This document shows, piece by piece, positions 30,019 to 43,351 of a stretch of 64,000 nucleotides of DNA. The position numbers and the translations under genes were made by a program. Origin of the DNA: Bemisia tabaci (lineage: Eukaryota; Arthropoda; Insecta; Hemiptera; Aleyrodidae); NCBI RefSeq assembly GCF_918797505.1, contig NC_092800.1, positions 35,702,263 through 35,766,262 of the forward strand, read 5' to 3'. The stretch's first letter is position 1, and the number at the start of each line of letters is the position of its first letter. The notes under the pieces are model-generated. The model was not told where the DNA came from. It was given only the letters and a program-made list of their open reading frames with translations, and did no database searches.

Positions 30019-33000
30019 CTGAAACATGTAAAACGCACATCTTAAAACATTAGATGATCCACTAATACATAACATTTTAAAAAGAGGGTTTGTGGCCAAA
30101 ATAAGATTCAATAGTAGGACTTGAAAAATGAAGAGATAATAATTCAATGAAATTCACCAGATGAAATCTCTTTGGGGTCTTAATGAGATTATTCATTGCC
30201 TGAGAAAGAACAGGTAAAGTCTACAGGTCTGTTTTATAACTTCATAGGCATTCTTAAACACTACTTAATGTTTGAAATTAAGAGATGATTCTGACCGTCT
30301 GACCGTAATAAAACATATTTTATCCAATATGATATTTTTTCATGCTGTTATTTCTATGTTTTTTAGGTTTAAATATGACTGTTTATGATAAAAAGAATCT
30401 TAAAAGTTTCTAAATGAGGCTATTACATGCCACAGAAATTAGTAACTTCAGTGCTTTGTCTTCGGTAAAATTTCGCGATAAACATGTAGGTGCCATCAAT
30501 TTTTTCTGAGACAAACCCCTAAGCTGCAAAAAGGTCTTAAAGTTGAAGCTGTAAGAGGAGATCCTATACACTATGAAAGAGTCCACCTTGATATCCAGTC
30601 GAATTTTTCATACATAAATCGGGAACAAATACATTAGCAGGGTTGTCACTCTGCCTGAGTGAGGACTACTAGACTGCAGCCATGACAACCCTGCTAATGT
30701 AGGTATTTGCTACCTATTTGGATATGAAGTTTTTGACTGGATATAGAGTTGTGATCGCTCATAATGTGGGGGATTTTCTCTATTACGGCCTCATATTGGA
30801 GAACTTTTTATAAGCTTGGGTGTTCCCTTCAGACTTCAGAAGAAACTAGTGGCGCAATAAAGTTTTTCTCAAATTTTTAAAAACTGCGGCAAAATGTAAA
30901 AAATTTGTAAGCCCAAAAGATTCAGAAATGTCGCCAGATTACGGAAAACATCTTAAAAATGTCTGGATACCTTTAAGAATTGAAGCACTAGGTGAGAGAG
31001 GGGCACTTCTTGGTTGCGGCATTTCTGAATCTTCTTTGCTAATTCATGTCTTAGAAAACAATCTGATGGGTGATTTTGCTGAAAATTTTTGTGAAAAACA
31101 TCGTAGAATCATGAAAAATATTCAGCAAAAATTTCGATGAAATACATGTACTCACTTTCCTCACAACGATTGAAATATCAGTCTAGATTCTGAGAGACCA
31201 CAACTGAGCAACCCCTTTCTTGCACCCAGCGCCTCGATTTTAGTGAGTTTTGACGAGATCAATTTTTGTCAAGTTTTTAGTTTTATTTTCTCTTGTAACA
31301 AAAATAAAAATACAAGGGCAAATCGTTGGCAGGCCATACATTTTTTCTTTCTTTGCGTCAAAATGTGATAATTTAACTAAAAATCAAACATTATTTTTTT
31401 ACCTGAGGTTTACAAGTTTCTTCAAGCCAACTGAATATACTAGCAGATAGAACATCAAAATTGGCCACGCTTACGTTGCAAAAAGTTGTGTATAACTCCT
31501 CCATGATATTCTGAAACTAAAAAAAGGAATCATGTCTTGATGGCTAAAAAATAAGTAGTTCAGTTTAAAATAGCATTTTCAGATAAAAATTTTAAAATCC
31601 TGCAAATAAAGTAGGTGCCATACTTATTTCGCTAAATATTCCTGAGCTCAGAAAGGTAAAGCCAGTGCAACACAATGAGAAAAAACTCATTTTTCAGATC
31701 ATTCTTTTCTACTTGTGTAAGAATGCTTAAGAAATTTGAATTTTTCTTCGAAAAAACAAACAGCTTAAGGGCAAATATCAGCTGATAAAAAACTAATGTA
31801 ACTAATTCCTAGGTTTATATAATTTTAATGGGAAATTTAGGGAAGCCTTACAAGAGGGGTGGAGGCGGTGGGGGTTATAAAATTCGAAAAAAGTGCTTTA
31901 CATAATTTATGGACAGCCCCTCATTTTATATTATAAAGTGGGTATTAAATATTTGATGATGAAGGACTTTGTGATATGTATACTGAATGTTGATGGTGAA
32001 ACTCTCAAACTATGTATCTTATTTGCTGTGTTTAAAAATATCAGCTTCTACTTTATTTATTAAAGGGAGAACAACATCATTTCTTCATTGCGCGAGGAAA
32101 TTAACATCATTCCTAGAGGTTTTTTTTAGACAAGAGAAGAAAAATAATGGAAGTTTTTATAAATTGACGTTGAATAGTTCTCCATTTGAAAAATAGAGAT
32201 TGATGGGAAGTCTGTGACCTCTGGAAGTTTGGGAGTTTCACCATTGATATGAGTTACTAAAATGTGACTGCTTACGGAAAAAGGAATCTTGATGCACAAA
32301 GAGAGAGCAAAGTAATTCTTGTCCTTGAAAGAGCTATTCTCGTAAGTTTGATTTGAAAATTTTAATTTAAGCTTTTGATTGATGAGAAAGACTCTCCAGT
32401 GGTCCAATGAAAAAGGTGTAAGCAGTTTCGTTTATTATTATGCTAATAAAAGGTGTTAAAGACCCTGCTTGTAGAACCAAGGGGTTGGGCCCAGCTTTTC
32501 ATTATTATTTGATATGACGTTCTGAACGACCTCCTGGGCCCAATAAGTTTTAAAAACAGAATGTTCTGCATGAATAAAAAGATAAAGATCAACCACAGTG
32601 CATTGCCTACAAAAACTAATCTAATACAAATGAAGGATGAAACTGCCAAAACATGTACGTCAGTTCAGGAAGTTCCAGACTTCCTGTCATTATTAGTTTT
32701 TTAATGGACAAACACTCTACATCATTTCTTAAAAACCTCACTCGTTTTTTCTTTCTCTGTGAGAAATAGTGTAAGAAAATATTGAAGGTTTGTCCTCTTT
32801 TGATATGATAGAAATGGAGCTGAGATATTGAAACACCGCAAATGAGGTATCCATTTTAGTAGATTCACCACGGAAATGATAATACTGAAATGAGTTACCA
32901 CTTGAAATTTGACTTGGTCTGATATACGAGTTTCAGTGTGGCCGGGGGTGCTTTGCTGGGCTTTCACCATTAGTTCGTAGTTTGCCTGCATGATCCTTAA

Positions 33001-36000
33001 TGCCATGACTTCTTTTCTGAGAGCATTCCTTTCTTCTTCTAACATTTTCTTCTGCCGTAATAAGAACTGTGTAGGAAAAAAAGAAAAAAGATGAAGATAG
33101 ATGCAAAAGATGTAGGGAAACTGGGATCTATGGTAAAACCTTATTGGACCACTTGACAAGGTACGAAATTCAACTCTATCATACCAAAATTTCTTGCAGA
33201 ACATGTTGAACATATTGAAAAATTCAAAAATAGATTCATAAGAGAAATAAACGTTTGTACTCTACATTATGAACAGCGCTTTCCCCTTCAACCTTCAACT
33301 TCCCCTTCAAGAGAAGACAACCGCCAACAAACGCCAAATTAGGCATTGAAATCGTCCTATGCGTTAGGTTTTAGGTCCATTATCGAATAAGTAAATTATC
33401 CTTCTTGCAATTTAAAATCTAGGACTAGACATATTCTAACTCCAACTAAAAAATAATACTTTAATACCTTTTCTAAAAAAACTTTTAACTGAGGTCATAT
33501 ATTTTTATCTATTTTCTTTGAGCGTTGGTTGCTATTTACATAAAGAGACAGTTTCCAGGAGATATATTGATGAAAATAACGGAACATGCAAGAAAAACCA
33601 GGAACAACTACCTAAACAAATTACTACTCCTGACTTCCTTATTTAATGACATTTATAAAATTTCCTGGGTTTAACTCAGATCTGTTGCTGAAAAACATTA
33701 AAGAGAGCAACTTGGTTATTCGCCTTAAAATTTTAATTCTCTGAAACTTTGAGTCAAACCTGGATGTAGTCAATTGATTTCTGGAGAACAGTTGCTTTGC
33801 TCATTTTATAACTGGATGCATCTGTTGGTTGACATGTGTGAACAAGATCTTGAAGGGAGTCGTAGCCTTTCTTAATTGCATCTCGTCGCTTTTGCTCTGC
33901 TTGTGTGTGTGCTTCTCTCCTGCGTTCCTTGTAACTGATGGGAGAGCCTTTCCCTTCACTATCATCATCCTCTAGAATAGAAACGCTATTGTTAGATTAG
34001 AAATTGATTTTTTCACGCATACAAAACTATAGGTATAGGCAGTTTCGTTTTTGCATGAAACAGCATGGTTTCCATGATTTCTTCATTTTCAGGTTCCCTC
34101 GGTTTCTCTGCTTTTCCTTTTCTCTACTTCTAAGATTACCGTTTCCTCTGACTTTTCCAGACTTTTCAACAAAACTTCTGCTAAGTCTATCTTCTTTTCA
34201 TTAACCTGACTTCTGCTAAACCTCTGAACTTTTCCACTTTTAGAGATTTAAATTAGAGGCTATCATGCTCTCTTAAATTGACTGCGTTAAGCAGAAAGGA
34301 ACCAAGCCACGCTTTAAACTTTCAATAATCAGCCTGCAGATCTTAATACTATTACTTAAGAAGCAATTTGGTGCATTCTCGATATACTTCCATTATTACC
34401 TGTGTTTCACTATTTTATTAAAAATATTTCCTGTTAGTAAAAATACAAAGTACAGGACAAAATACAAAATACTAGTACAGTATAACAAAATTGGCTGAAT
34501 TTCTTCCATGTATCCTTCTCTCTCCATTGAAACCAATGATTTAGACTGGTTAAAAACATACTGCCGAAGTGTGAATTTTGGTTGAGTTGTCTCAAAATTT
34601 CTGCTCAGATTTTAATTTTCAAGGGGAGACTTAACATACGTCATGGCTTGAAATTTTTACAGAATATTCTGCACACAGAGAAGAAAAATCACCAAAATTT
34701 TCAGGAAATGACATTTAGAAGTTAAAATTATGGAAATGTTACTGACTTTTTTCAAACCTATTATATCTTTGTGTGTTTTTAAAAAAATCAAAGATACACA
34801 TTGAAAAAGAATGACAGAAAAAGGAAATTTGTAGGCACCCAAATTCATGTTTGTTTTTGATATGTCTCAGGTGCAGTCGCACTTCCAAAGATAGATAATG
34901 CCTCAGGCCCAATTCACATGGTTCAACTCTCCATTCAACATTTCTTCCTCTTTCTTTTAATGCGTAAGTGCACCATGGGATACCGACACAAGAACACGAC
35001 AATCGGATGAAACTTGAACGGAAACTTGAGATGCTGTCAACCTCCACTATTCGTTTGACGTTCCATCCAATTATAGTGGGGTCAATTCTGAGAGAGAAAA
35101 ACACACAAAAAAAGCAAGGGGGAAACGCTGATCAAGTGATCCTGCTGGTTTGTCAAACTTTTTCCCTCAGATCGGTCAAACATCGAATCCCCGTGACCCT
35201 CCGGGATCAGTTACACTCTTGCTCATTTCACCCGAGTCACCGATGGGATGGGAAGTTGAAACAAAATTTTAAATCCACATTAGCCAAAGCCGCAATCTAG
35301 GCAAATCGGAGGTTGTCCGATGAAATGCTGAGCCCTGTGAATTCCGCTTTGTTTTCAAGCTAAGTAAAAGGTCATGAATGTGTTCAAAAAATGTTTTTCT
35401 TAAAATTAGCCTGCTCAAGAACGCCCTCATAGCGATTTAGAGTGGCATTTAGTACTTTTTCTGGAAATTTTTACTAACAAAATGAACACTTGGACCTGAA
35501 CTTTTTGGGAAATTGTCTTCAAGTTCATAAATTCTTTTTGATTTTATTTTTTTTTAATTGTATAGTTTGTTTGAAAGATACCCATAAATAATTCTAATAT
35601 GACTAAAATCTATCCGATTACATACATTTTCGCAAATTTTTATTTCAATTTATCTTAAGAAAATCGGAATTTCCTTCATCATCACATGCGAGATCTAGCC
35701 AGCAGCTGCAAAAAATGCTTTGAACGCAATGCGCTGACTGAATTTGATAGATGCCCTTCTGATATTTCCACAGATCCATTAGTTTGACATGTGAAAGGAC
35801 TGGAAAATTATTTCATTTATACCATCACAATCATCTTGTGGGGTGGCTGAACTCCTGTTCATCCTGTGCAATATGTGGCAACAACTATGTAAAGAATCTC
35901 AACGGATTTAGGCTTTTCAGACAAATTGAGAATAATTCTTTCCGCCTTGAAAGAACGGATTGCATTCAATGAGAAAACATCGCTGATTATAACCCACAGG

Positions 36001-38145
36001 AAAGGAAGAGCTATAGGGAAAAAACTCGGACCTCCATAAGAGCGATGCCCTGATACCTAACATTTCATGTCTTCAGACGAAAAATTGGAATGAACTCATC
36101 ATCTCGGTGACTCAAAAGATGGGGTGGACTTTATTCCCCAGCTTCAAAAATTACGTGCAGGTGTGGATTGCGACGGATTTTTGCTCCACGAAATGCGGCA
36201 TGCATAGGAGCCAGACTAGTATGATGCTCTAACTCATAGTTGAAGAGTTCGCATCAGCTTTCATTAGAAAAAATTGGTGACCAATGAACGGGTCTCCACA
36301 TGTATGTACAACGCAGAGAAACTGCAGCGTAATTAGGTTGAATAGCACATGGAGTTATAATTCATTCGCTGTAGAAAATAAGAGGGGGGTGGCACAGAAT
36401 GTCCATACAATACCTCCTAGACTGACAGTCAGTCAAGGTTATATTGGTCCATCTCCACCGTCCATCCCACTGCAAAACTCCAATATCAAGGTAGTAGTTT
36501 GGGGGCTTGTAAAGTCTCAAAAGAAGTAAGGTTTAGCACTAATGTAATGAATTTCTGGATAAGGATCTGCGAAAAAACTTAGAAAATTCGTAGGAAAATA
36601 TGGAACTTGCACGTAGACGGTAGGGACGTTCGGCGAACTTTATTTAAAGTTATTTTATTTCATAAAAATTAAAACCGCGAACCACGTGGATACCCAAAAC
36701 AAAACCAAAGGTGTTTGTTTTTAAACATTGCCAAATTGCGCAAATTGGTTCAAATTGCTACATTTTACTAATTATTCCTTCTTTCGAACAAAAGGAATTT
36801 TAACGGCAAATTCTGAACCAGACGCTTTGATTGGTCCAGAGCGGTTCATTCCATTTATTTCGAGTTGAACCAAAATAAGCGGGAATTTCAAATAATTCCG
36901 GATATCCTGTTCAACCAATCGTTTCCGTTTCCGGTACAGTGTTGCCAGTTGAACCCAACACATAAAACTGACAACACTGTTTACCGGAAACGGAAACGAT
37001 ATGATAAGCAGGATATCCGGGATTATTTGAAATTCCCGCTTATTTTAGTTCAACTCGGAATAAATGGAATGAACCGCTCTGGACCAATCAAAGCGTCTGG
37101 TTCGGAATTTGCCGTTAAAATTCCTTTTGTTCGAAAACAGGAAAAATTGGAAAAATAATTCGCGGGAAAGCGGGAGCAAATGAATTTTTTAAGGTTAGAG
37201 TTAGTTTTAGTTAGAGATTTACTCATTGATTTGGATCAAAGAGTACATAGAGTCGTAATGGAAGTGGGTGAGCTGGCGTCACTTTTAAGCATTTTCCAGG
37301 TCCCGAATTCCGAGACTCCTGTGAGACGCCGGGTCACTTTTTTGATATATAATCGATTGTTTGCAATACACAGATTCCCGGCCATCCAATGTAAACAAAG
37401 AATATAGGAATCACCACGTATTTCACACCGTCATTTTGGATCGAAAAAGTGACCCAAACTCAGCGCACACCGGGCTCGGAACTCGTCAAGCAGAACATGG
37501 CGCCAGCTCTCCCATTTACATTGCGACTCTATATACTCTATGATTTAGCTCATCGATTGCCAAATTCTATTAGGCAATTTCATTTTTAACAAGAAAACGG
37601 TTGGGCGAATTTTTAGACTCTCAGTGAATTTTCTGCGGAGTACGAAGCAAATTCCTTGAACTTTTCAAAAGAATCAGCACAAATGCTCTCTTTTTAAAAT
37701 TTAAATTGTCCAATTAAATTTGACAATAGCTGAAGTGCCTTGGTTCCTTTCTGCTAAACGTAGTCCAAATGGCACTGGCTGAAGTTAATCGGACGACTTA
37801 CTGCTCATCAAAGTCCTTGACTCGCCAGGTTTTCCTGATTGCCAGAAGCCATAGAACTGATTTTTTTTTTCATGAGCTCCTACTGATTTTTTTAATACTT
37901 CTGTATTTTTACTTGTATTTTCAACTATTTACCCAATGATAGTGATATCCACCTCAAAATTCCATGTGGTTGAAGTTTTCCTAGTGTGAAAATCAGATTA
38001 ATTAAAAGTAAGAAAACAAACCATGACCGCTGCTGCTTCCGCTGGCATTACTAGGTTGCGGCACATACAGAGATCCTGTGCTGCTTGAGCTAGAAAAAGT
38101 GTGCTTCAGTCCAAGTGGACTCACAGGTTCTTCCTTCAGATCCAT
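29965..38145 (-). CDS. Mlx (bigmax): Mlx/bigmax-type bHLH leucine-zipper transcription factor (five coding exons)
   Basis: The joined exons 38,145-38,022, 33,971-33,760, 33,066-32,902, 31,510-31,403 and 30,018-29,965 give 220 residues. Residues 1-57 are Ser/Gly- and Asp/Glu-rich. The basic region (RRREAHTQAEQKRRDAIKK) keeps the H63/E67/R71 signature for CACGTG-type E-box contact. Helix-loop-helix spans about 72-112. The zipper has L114, L121, L128, L135 and Y142 in perfect heptads. The C-terminal Mlx-type dimerisation/cytoplasmic-retention region holds SVANFDVLSASIFSWLEE and LRDMVITVL. This architecture is diagnostic of Mlx, the partner of Mondo/ChREBP in sugar-responsive transcription; it shuttles between cytoplasm and nucleus. 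All introns are GT-AG with matching phases. I chose the ATG at 38,145 because its context (GGACATGG) is good and the exon opens only 7 bp upstream at an acceptor, which implies an untranslated or short upstream exon not located. Confidence 0.93.
30591..30744. mobile_element. Small palindromic MITE in the last intron
   Basis: ATATCCAGTC...TTCATA arms and inner TTAGCAGGGTTGTCA/TGACAACCCTGCTAA arms pair around a short centre. Confidence 0.65.
31403..31510 (-). CDS. Mlx (bigmax): Mlx-type gene, C-terminal dimerisation exon
   Basis: 108 nt, phase 0, after a TTTTAGTTTCAG acceptor; donor GTAAAA. Encodes NIMEELYTTF to FSWLEETCKPQ, close to the conserved Mlx C-terminal region. Confidence 0.92.
32665..32880. 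repeat. Diverged dispersed repeat in intron (GACTTCCTGTCAT family)
   Basis: Shares the order GACTTCCT(G/A)TCAT, ATTTCTT and CACCGCAAATGAGGTAT with sequences at 44,700-44,925, 45,985-46,165 and, inverted, 24,990-25,220 and 32,040-32,240. Confidence 0.5.
32902..33066 (-). CDS. Mlx (bigmax): Mlx-type gene, leucine-zipper exon
   Basis: 165 nt, phase 0 at both ends, after a CCTACACAG acceptor; donor GTGGTA. Encodes FLLRQKKMLEEERNALRK and the rest of the zipper to QVKFQ. Confidence 0.95.
33760..33971 (-). CDS. Mlx (bigmax): Mlx-type gene, bHLH exon
   Basis: 212 nt after a TTCTATTCTAG acceptor; donor GTTTGA after ATCCAG. It holds the acidic linker, the whole basic region and helix-loop-helix up to SIDYIQ. 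The intron upstream is about 4 kb. Confidence 0.95.
36770..37160. mobile_element. Palindromic MITE, ~390 bp, in the large Mlx intron
   Basis: Arms of about 180 bp pair almost perfectly (AACAAAAGGAATTTTAACGG to its complement) around a short GTTGAACCCAACAC centre. The predicted frames at 36,772-36,963 and 36,865-37,158 are mirror images. Confidence 0.85.
37614..37765 (+). repeat. Dispersed repeat with GTGAATTTTCTGC ... TTCTGCTAAACG, copy 1
   Basis: Shared with 44,172-44,320 (same orientation) and 53,142-53,300 (inverted). Pieces of the 3' end also appear at 34,285-34,315 and near 58,725-58,755. Confidence 0.7.
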
Positions 38146-38152
38146 GTCCTTC
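38022..38152 (-). CDS. Mlx (bigmax): Mlx-type gene, first identified coding exon
   Basis: 131 nt between a TTTTTCAG acceptor and a GTTTGT donor, ending in phase 1. From the ATG it encodes 41 residues starting MDLKEEPVSPLG, then Ser-rich. If an upstream exon adds codons, the reading frame into KDMDLK is open, so a longer N-terminus is possible. Confidence 0.75.
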
Positions 38153-38792
38153 CTGAAAAAATCATCACTGATCATGATCACTCACCACTCACCAGGCGAC
38201 TGCTAAGAATAACATTTCAAAAATTTTACTGCAATGTTAATTTTGACAGTAATGCTTTGACAATATTTTAGCGGGCACTTTTAGCCAGGCAGGACAAAGC
38301 GTAAGTAAGAGGAGAAGATTCTGGACGGGTTTCAAACATCATACTTTGGCCAAAAAACAAATCAATGGAGATAGTCGCAAGACATGCATCTCAATTGGGA
38401 TATTTCCTTTAAATACTTTCAAATCTTCACTGCTGTTTTATTTGCTGGATAAAAAAAAGGGCAAACACAAATAAAAAACTGATGAACCTTACGGCTTGAC
38501 TTTTCATGGAATATTCGAAGTACATGAAGGAAAGTTCCTTAAAATTCCAGGGGATAATGTTCGTCAGCTCAAATAAATAGAACATGACAAGGAATCTGGG
38601 CTCATAAAAATGAAGATACATGTTTAAAAATAAAAGTCACATATTAATGTTGTGATCAAGAGTAAATTCCTTGATTTATCTTCGGTACATTGTCTCATGC
38701 ACGGACTGTAAAGGTTTTTTTCATTAGGTATATGATCAACGGATAAAAAGCCATCAGTTTCTCCAGGGCCTCTCACAAGGAGTTACTGTTGA

Positions 38793-39020
38793 AATTCCTT
38801 TAGGAACAAGACCAATCCACACAGGTCAGTCATTCCCGAGGACGAATTTTGGTACTCTACTGCGCAGTGACGTAGTATTGAGTGCATACAATGTATTTCT
38901 TATGGGAGCACTCAATTGTACGTCACAATGAGTGCTGCGAGTTAGGGCCGGGCGGGGGAGTGGATTTCAAAAAAGCTGCGCAATGACTGACCTGTGTGGA
39001 TTGGTCTTGTTTAGGAATAC
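38793..39020. mobile_element. Inverted-repeat MITE, ~225 bp
   Basis: Arms ATTCCTTTAGGAACAAGACC and CCACACAGGTCAGTCATT pair with the right end. An inner pair (ATTGAGTGC/GCACTCAAT next to GACGTA/ACGTC) is also present. Confidence 0.75.
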
Positions 39021-40624
39021 CTTCAGTATGCAACTTAGGTCACAGAAAATCTCCTTGCTGAGAAACAGGTTTTATATTTTGCAACTTCAACCTCTTTTGA
39101 TTCGGCCATCAGAAATTTTTTTAATTGCCACAGGCAACAGAACTTTCAGCTGAGGCTTTTTATTGTATCCTACTATATGTAATAATAAAATACTTATACA
39201 GAAATCTGAGAACTGATGATCTAATCCTTTGCCTTCATCACCATCAAAAAGATCACACAAAACGTTTGTTCACTCCATTACAGCGATGGCCCAGGACCTA
39301 ACGAGTGCCTTATCACAGTGAAATAAAAATCTAAACCGTCACTTAATTCCTGAACAATGAAGGTCTTTCAGCAATGGGTAAAGTACAAAAAATTCCTCTG
39401 TGATCTTCCACAGATGTTCTAGAACTAGCAGCTCTTGGAAGCAAAATAATTCATGTAACTTGGAATGGTAAATCATCGAATGTTACTCACCAAATTTGGA
39501 GTCAGAAGTAGGTAAAGTAACTGAGAATAAATATCTCAGTTCCACTGAAAGGGACATTACACGGCAAAGTAGGTAATTGAACGCAATTTGATTAGAAGAT
39601 ACACGCCTGTTATTTGTTGCTGTTATCCTGTTATCACTTATCAGTCACGAAAGAGGTTATGTAAACTAAAACAAACATCTGAGACAACCACACTGCTGCC
39701 AAGTAGTCCTATGATTGTACTTTTTTTGCCCATAACATCTCCGTCCTTTCCCACAGATACCGCTTCTCTTCTATTTTTCAGAGCTGTTCAGGTTTCTTGT
39801 AATTGATTGAGTACCTCAGACTAAAAGAACACAGATGGAAATTCCAGGTAATGGAAAAATATTTTTAAAAAAAACCTTTTCCAATGTCATTATGAAAAAA
39901 CCATTTACCAACACGTCTCGCAATGTGTAAACATAGGAAAAGCTTTCATCGACAGTTGGTAGTTTTACCTAGTTGAAGCTTGTAGGTAATGAACATTGTT
40001 TTTTAATTCCACCATTTTTTGTACCTACGTAGGTACGCATATATTCCTCGTTTTTAATTTAGCACAACAATTAATTAATGGCAGCAACTTTTAAAAATAT
40101 TAGCAACAAAAAATAGAACGCGTTCTTAATATTTTTTTTTAGAAATCTTTTTAGTTTAGTTTAGAAAATTTAGTTCGTACAATAAGGCAATGTGGAGAAA
40201 ACAATTTCAGTTCACGTAATACTCGTAAAACAGTCCAACAAGATGCTCCGTAGATCTACAAATCTCAAGATTTCGACGCGACATAAAGTGCCTTCATTTG
40301 CCTGGAATGCAAAGAAGCATGCATGCAAATGTGCCGTATTGGTGTTGCAATTTACTCAAGCTCTCAGGTTCGCAACTGCGAACATACATACCTTTCTTTG
40401 CTTGCAATGTTTAGGCTTATACAAAATTTGGATTACTTTCTACCGAACTGGACCCATTAAATATTTCACGAAAGACTTAACTTAAGTACTAGACAAAAGC
40501 TTCCATACTCACTTAAATTAGGAATATTGTTTTTTAAAGTTCTATTTCACAGGTCTAAAGGAATTTTTGTCCAAATGTCTTGTGTTGGAAAAAAAACAAC
40601 AACAAAAATGGAAAAAAATAAAAA

Positions 40625-41451
40625 CCCCGGTAAAAATTGGCAGTAGAATCTGTGTTCCAAAATACCTTAGACCTAAAGCCGGCTGTAAGATTTTCAATAG
40701 CTTCTATAGTCGGATGCACAATTTCTTATAGCCTTTTATAGCTGATGACGATTAAGCAACAGCCAGGCGATAAAGTGTATGCTAAATGTTACTAATAACG
40801 GATGCTAGGACTTATTGAGTTTTTGGACTACCGCTCTATTTTTGGGCCGTAGTATCTTGATTTATTTTGCGCGGAAAGCTGCGTACTTTTGAAGGATGCC
40901 TGCCATTCCTAATATGTTGGAGCGCCTTCAATTTCGTATGACACTGTGCAATACCTCTGGTGTGAAATAGTTGCTTCAAGCGCCGTTACACGCTGCGGCG
41001 CGGCGGGCGGGCAGCCAGCGCGAAAAGCGCATTAGCGCCTACAAACCTAACAGGGATACTTCACGCATTGCGCGATGCGTGAGGTATCCCTGTTAGGTTT
41101 GTAGGCGCTAGTGCGCGCTTATCGCTGGCAGCACGCCGCTCCGCTCTGTGTTAGGCTCCAATATGTATAATCTCGCGGAGTTAGCGTTTTTCAACTCATG
41201 ATTTTGAAATGTTTGCGAATTTCTACACAATTTCTTATAGCCTTTTATAGCTGATGGCGATAAAGTGTAAAGCCCGGCGATGGGAACTATAGCCCGGCTG
41301 TATACTTGTTTATCGCTTCGTATAGCCCGGATATATGATTTGCTCCACTTTCTACAGCCAGCTATACGATTTTCTATTGCCTTCTTTAGCCGGCTATAAG
41401 AATTCCTATGGTATTTTGAAACGCAGCTCCTATCGCCAATTTTTACCAGGG
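40625..41451. mobile_element. CCCTGGTAAAAATTGGC element, copy 1 (827 bp)
   Basis: Ends are CCCCGGTAAAAATTGGC and the complement of CCCTGGTAAAAATTGGC. A near-perfect hairpin at 41,026-41,118 contains GCGCCTACAAACCTAACAGG and a GCATTGCGCGATGCG centre. GCCGGCTAT motifs repeat several times toward both ends. No transposase is visible. Confidence 0.85.
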
Positions 41452-42562
41452 AAAGTAAATTAATGAAAAACATGAAAAACTTTACCGAATTGCACTGATC
41501 ACATAGGCTGCACACCTTTCCACCTGACACATTCTGGATTGCTCATGACTCAAACCACGATAATTAATTTCCTTTGCCAGAGTAAACCATTTTAAGAGTC
41601 GGTAATAACAATAACAGAATAGAAGTAGCTTAAGACCGCTAAAACCATGACAAGAGTTATGATAGTCGACAAAATGCAGCATAAAAACCAACCGAAGTCA
41701 ATGGTCACCCGCATGCCCATCGATTGATCGAAAGGCGGAAGGTCCCTATGTTTCACTTTCTTACACGTTGTGAATCGATGAAATAGAAAACTTTTCGAAG
41801 GGAATAAAGACCGCCGTGAATCTGCCGGCGCACTGATTTAAAAACTACACTGTGATAAGACAAGAGACTAATTTGAGAAGAGAAAGAGAATCATTATATT
41901 TTACCCTCGGATTGACACGGATTTACTGTAAATGGGGGCAGAAATCATTGCTATTGAGAATAAGGGTGGAAATCTGAGTGATTAAATTGTGCGAACAACT
42001 TATTTAAAACTTAGCCTATTTCAGTAAAAAATGCAGCCTGTTGGTTGTGGATATGGAGGGATCTCTCTGTAACAGCTGTTTTACCTCGGGGAAAGGAGAG
42101 AATGCTTTAAATCTATCGAAATTTGTGTTGTCTGCTGCATTTTAAGAACAGCGAGCTTTGAAAAAAACCGGTTATTTTGGCCTTCTCTTAGATCCTCCTT
42201 GAATTTTGATGTTGTTTCCGATTAAGTGACGTTGTGACATTCATCTTTTTCTGTCGATTTTGACTCCAAGCTCGTTGCTCCAAGCAAAATTCCTCTTTGC
42301 ATAACAGCGTTGCCGAATTTAAACCTTCGAAATGGGGCAAGCCAGAGAAAAGGTTAAATTATCACGTGGCGATTTGCTAATTTTTTTTTTTTTTTCAAAT
42401 ACTGTAAGTGCTTAGATGAAATTTTTGAATTGTGGGTAAATTTTAGTGTACCAGAAAATTTGCCGGGGTACTGATTTTTTTGTACCTTACTCTAAAATAT
42501 GAAATCATAAGAGTATTAGAGTAATGCGTCATGCAATTGTGAAATTTTGTAATTCTCACCAC

Positions 42563-43351
42563 CAGGGCCGGATTTACCTACTTTCCGCCCATGGGCCGCC
42601 TGTATTTTGCCGCCTACTTCTCATCCGTATTGAAACATCAATTAAAACCATCAAAAGAACGTGCCAGCGGGGGAGGGGTGCGTAAGACGCGTTTACTCGT
42701 GTTGAACACATGTTTTGGGAATGCCCTGTCAACACTACTAGCAAAAGTTAAGTTTCGTAAACATATCTCTGTGTGGACAAGGCCTTTCATTCATAAGAAA
42801 TACACAAAAAAATTATGAAAGAACAAACATGAATATGGTTTAATGATTTTAACTTCCGCCGCCGCGCGCGCGCCGCGCAGACCGCACCGTGTTTGGCGCA
42901 ATGCGTGAAGTATTCACGCAGTCTTGTAGGCGCCATGCGTTTCACGCTGACCGCACTGTGTTTGGCGCAATGCGTAAAGTATCCATGCATTCTTGTAGGC
43001 GCTAATATGTGTTACATGCCGATCGCCGCGCCGAGGGCTTCTCCTTTTCATCTCAAGTCCTCGTCATCATTGCTCTCTGCGCCACGCCGTTCCAGGCCAA
43101 ATTGCGTGTTTGGTTTCTCTCTTAACTCGACTACTTAAAGGTGCTGTCTCTTGTATCACTAAAAGACGACAAAATTAAAAATTACCATACTCTCAGGAAA
43201 TATGAGATTTTGTCGCCTTTTCTCGTTTGTAATTTTTTTTTCTAAATCCGATATTTTTTAATACCCTTGAAAACATTTGCAAAATTTGCCGCCCTCTAGA
43301 TTTGACCCCATGGGCCGCGGCCCAAGTGGCCACCCCCTTAATCTGGCCCTG
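42563..43351. mobile_element. Non-autonomous hAT-like element (789 bp)
   Basis: Ends CAGGGCCGGATTTA and TTAATCTGGCCCTG; flanked by perfect 8-bp CTCACCAC copies at 42,555-42,562 and 43,352-43,359. The ends fit YARNG and the duplication fits nTnnnnAn, both hAT features. A ~65-bp direct repeat lies inside (42,880-43,005) with TTTGGCGCAATGCGT in each unit. A frame at 43,193-43,483 is within it and is not a gene. Confidence 0.9.

Noticed and set aside
34739..35104. 121-codon minus-strand frame in the Mlx intron
   Set aside because: No domain, no splice signals fitting the neighbouring exon phases, and AT-rich codons typical of chance frames.
41482..41691. Frame considered as the upstream exon of the Mlx-type gene
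   Set aside because: No donor in the needed phase (phase 1 ending in G) and no similarity to Mlx N-termini.
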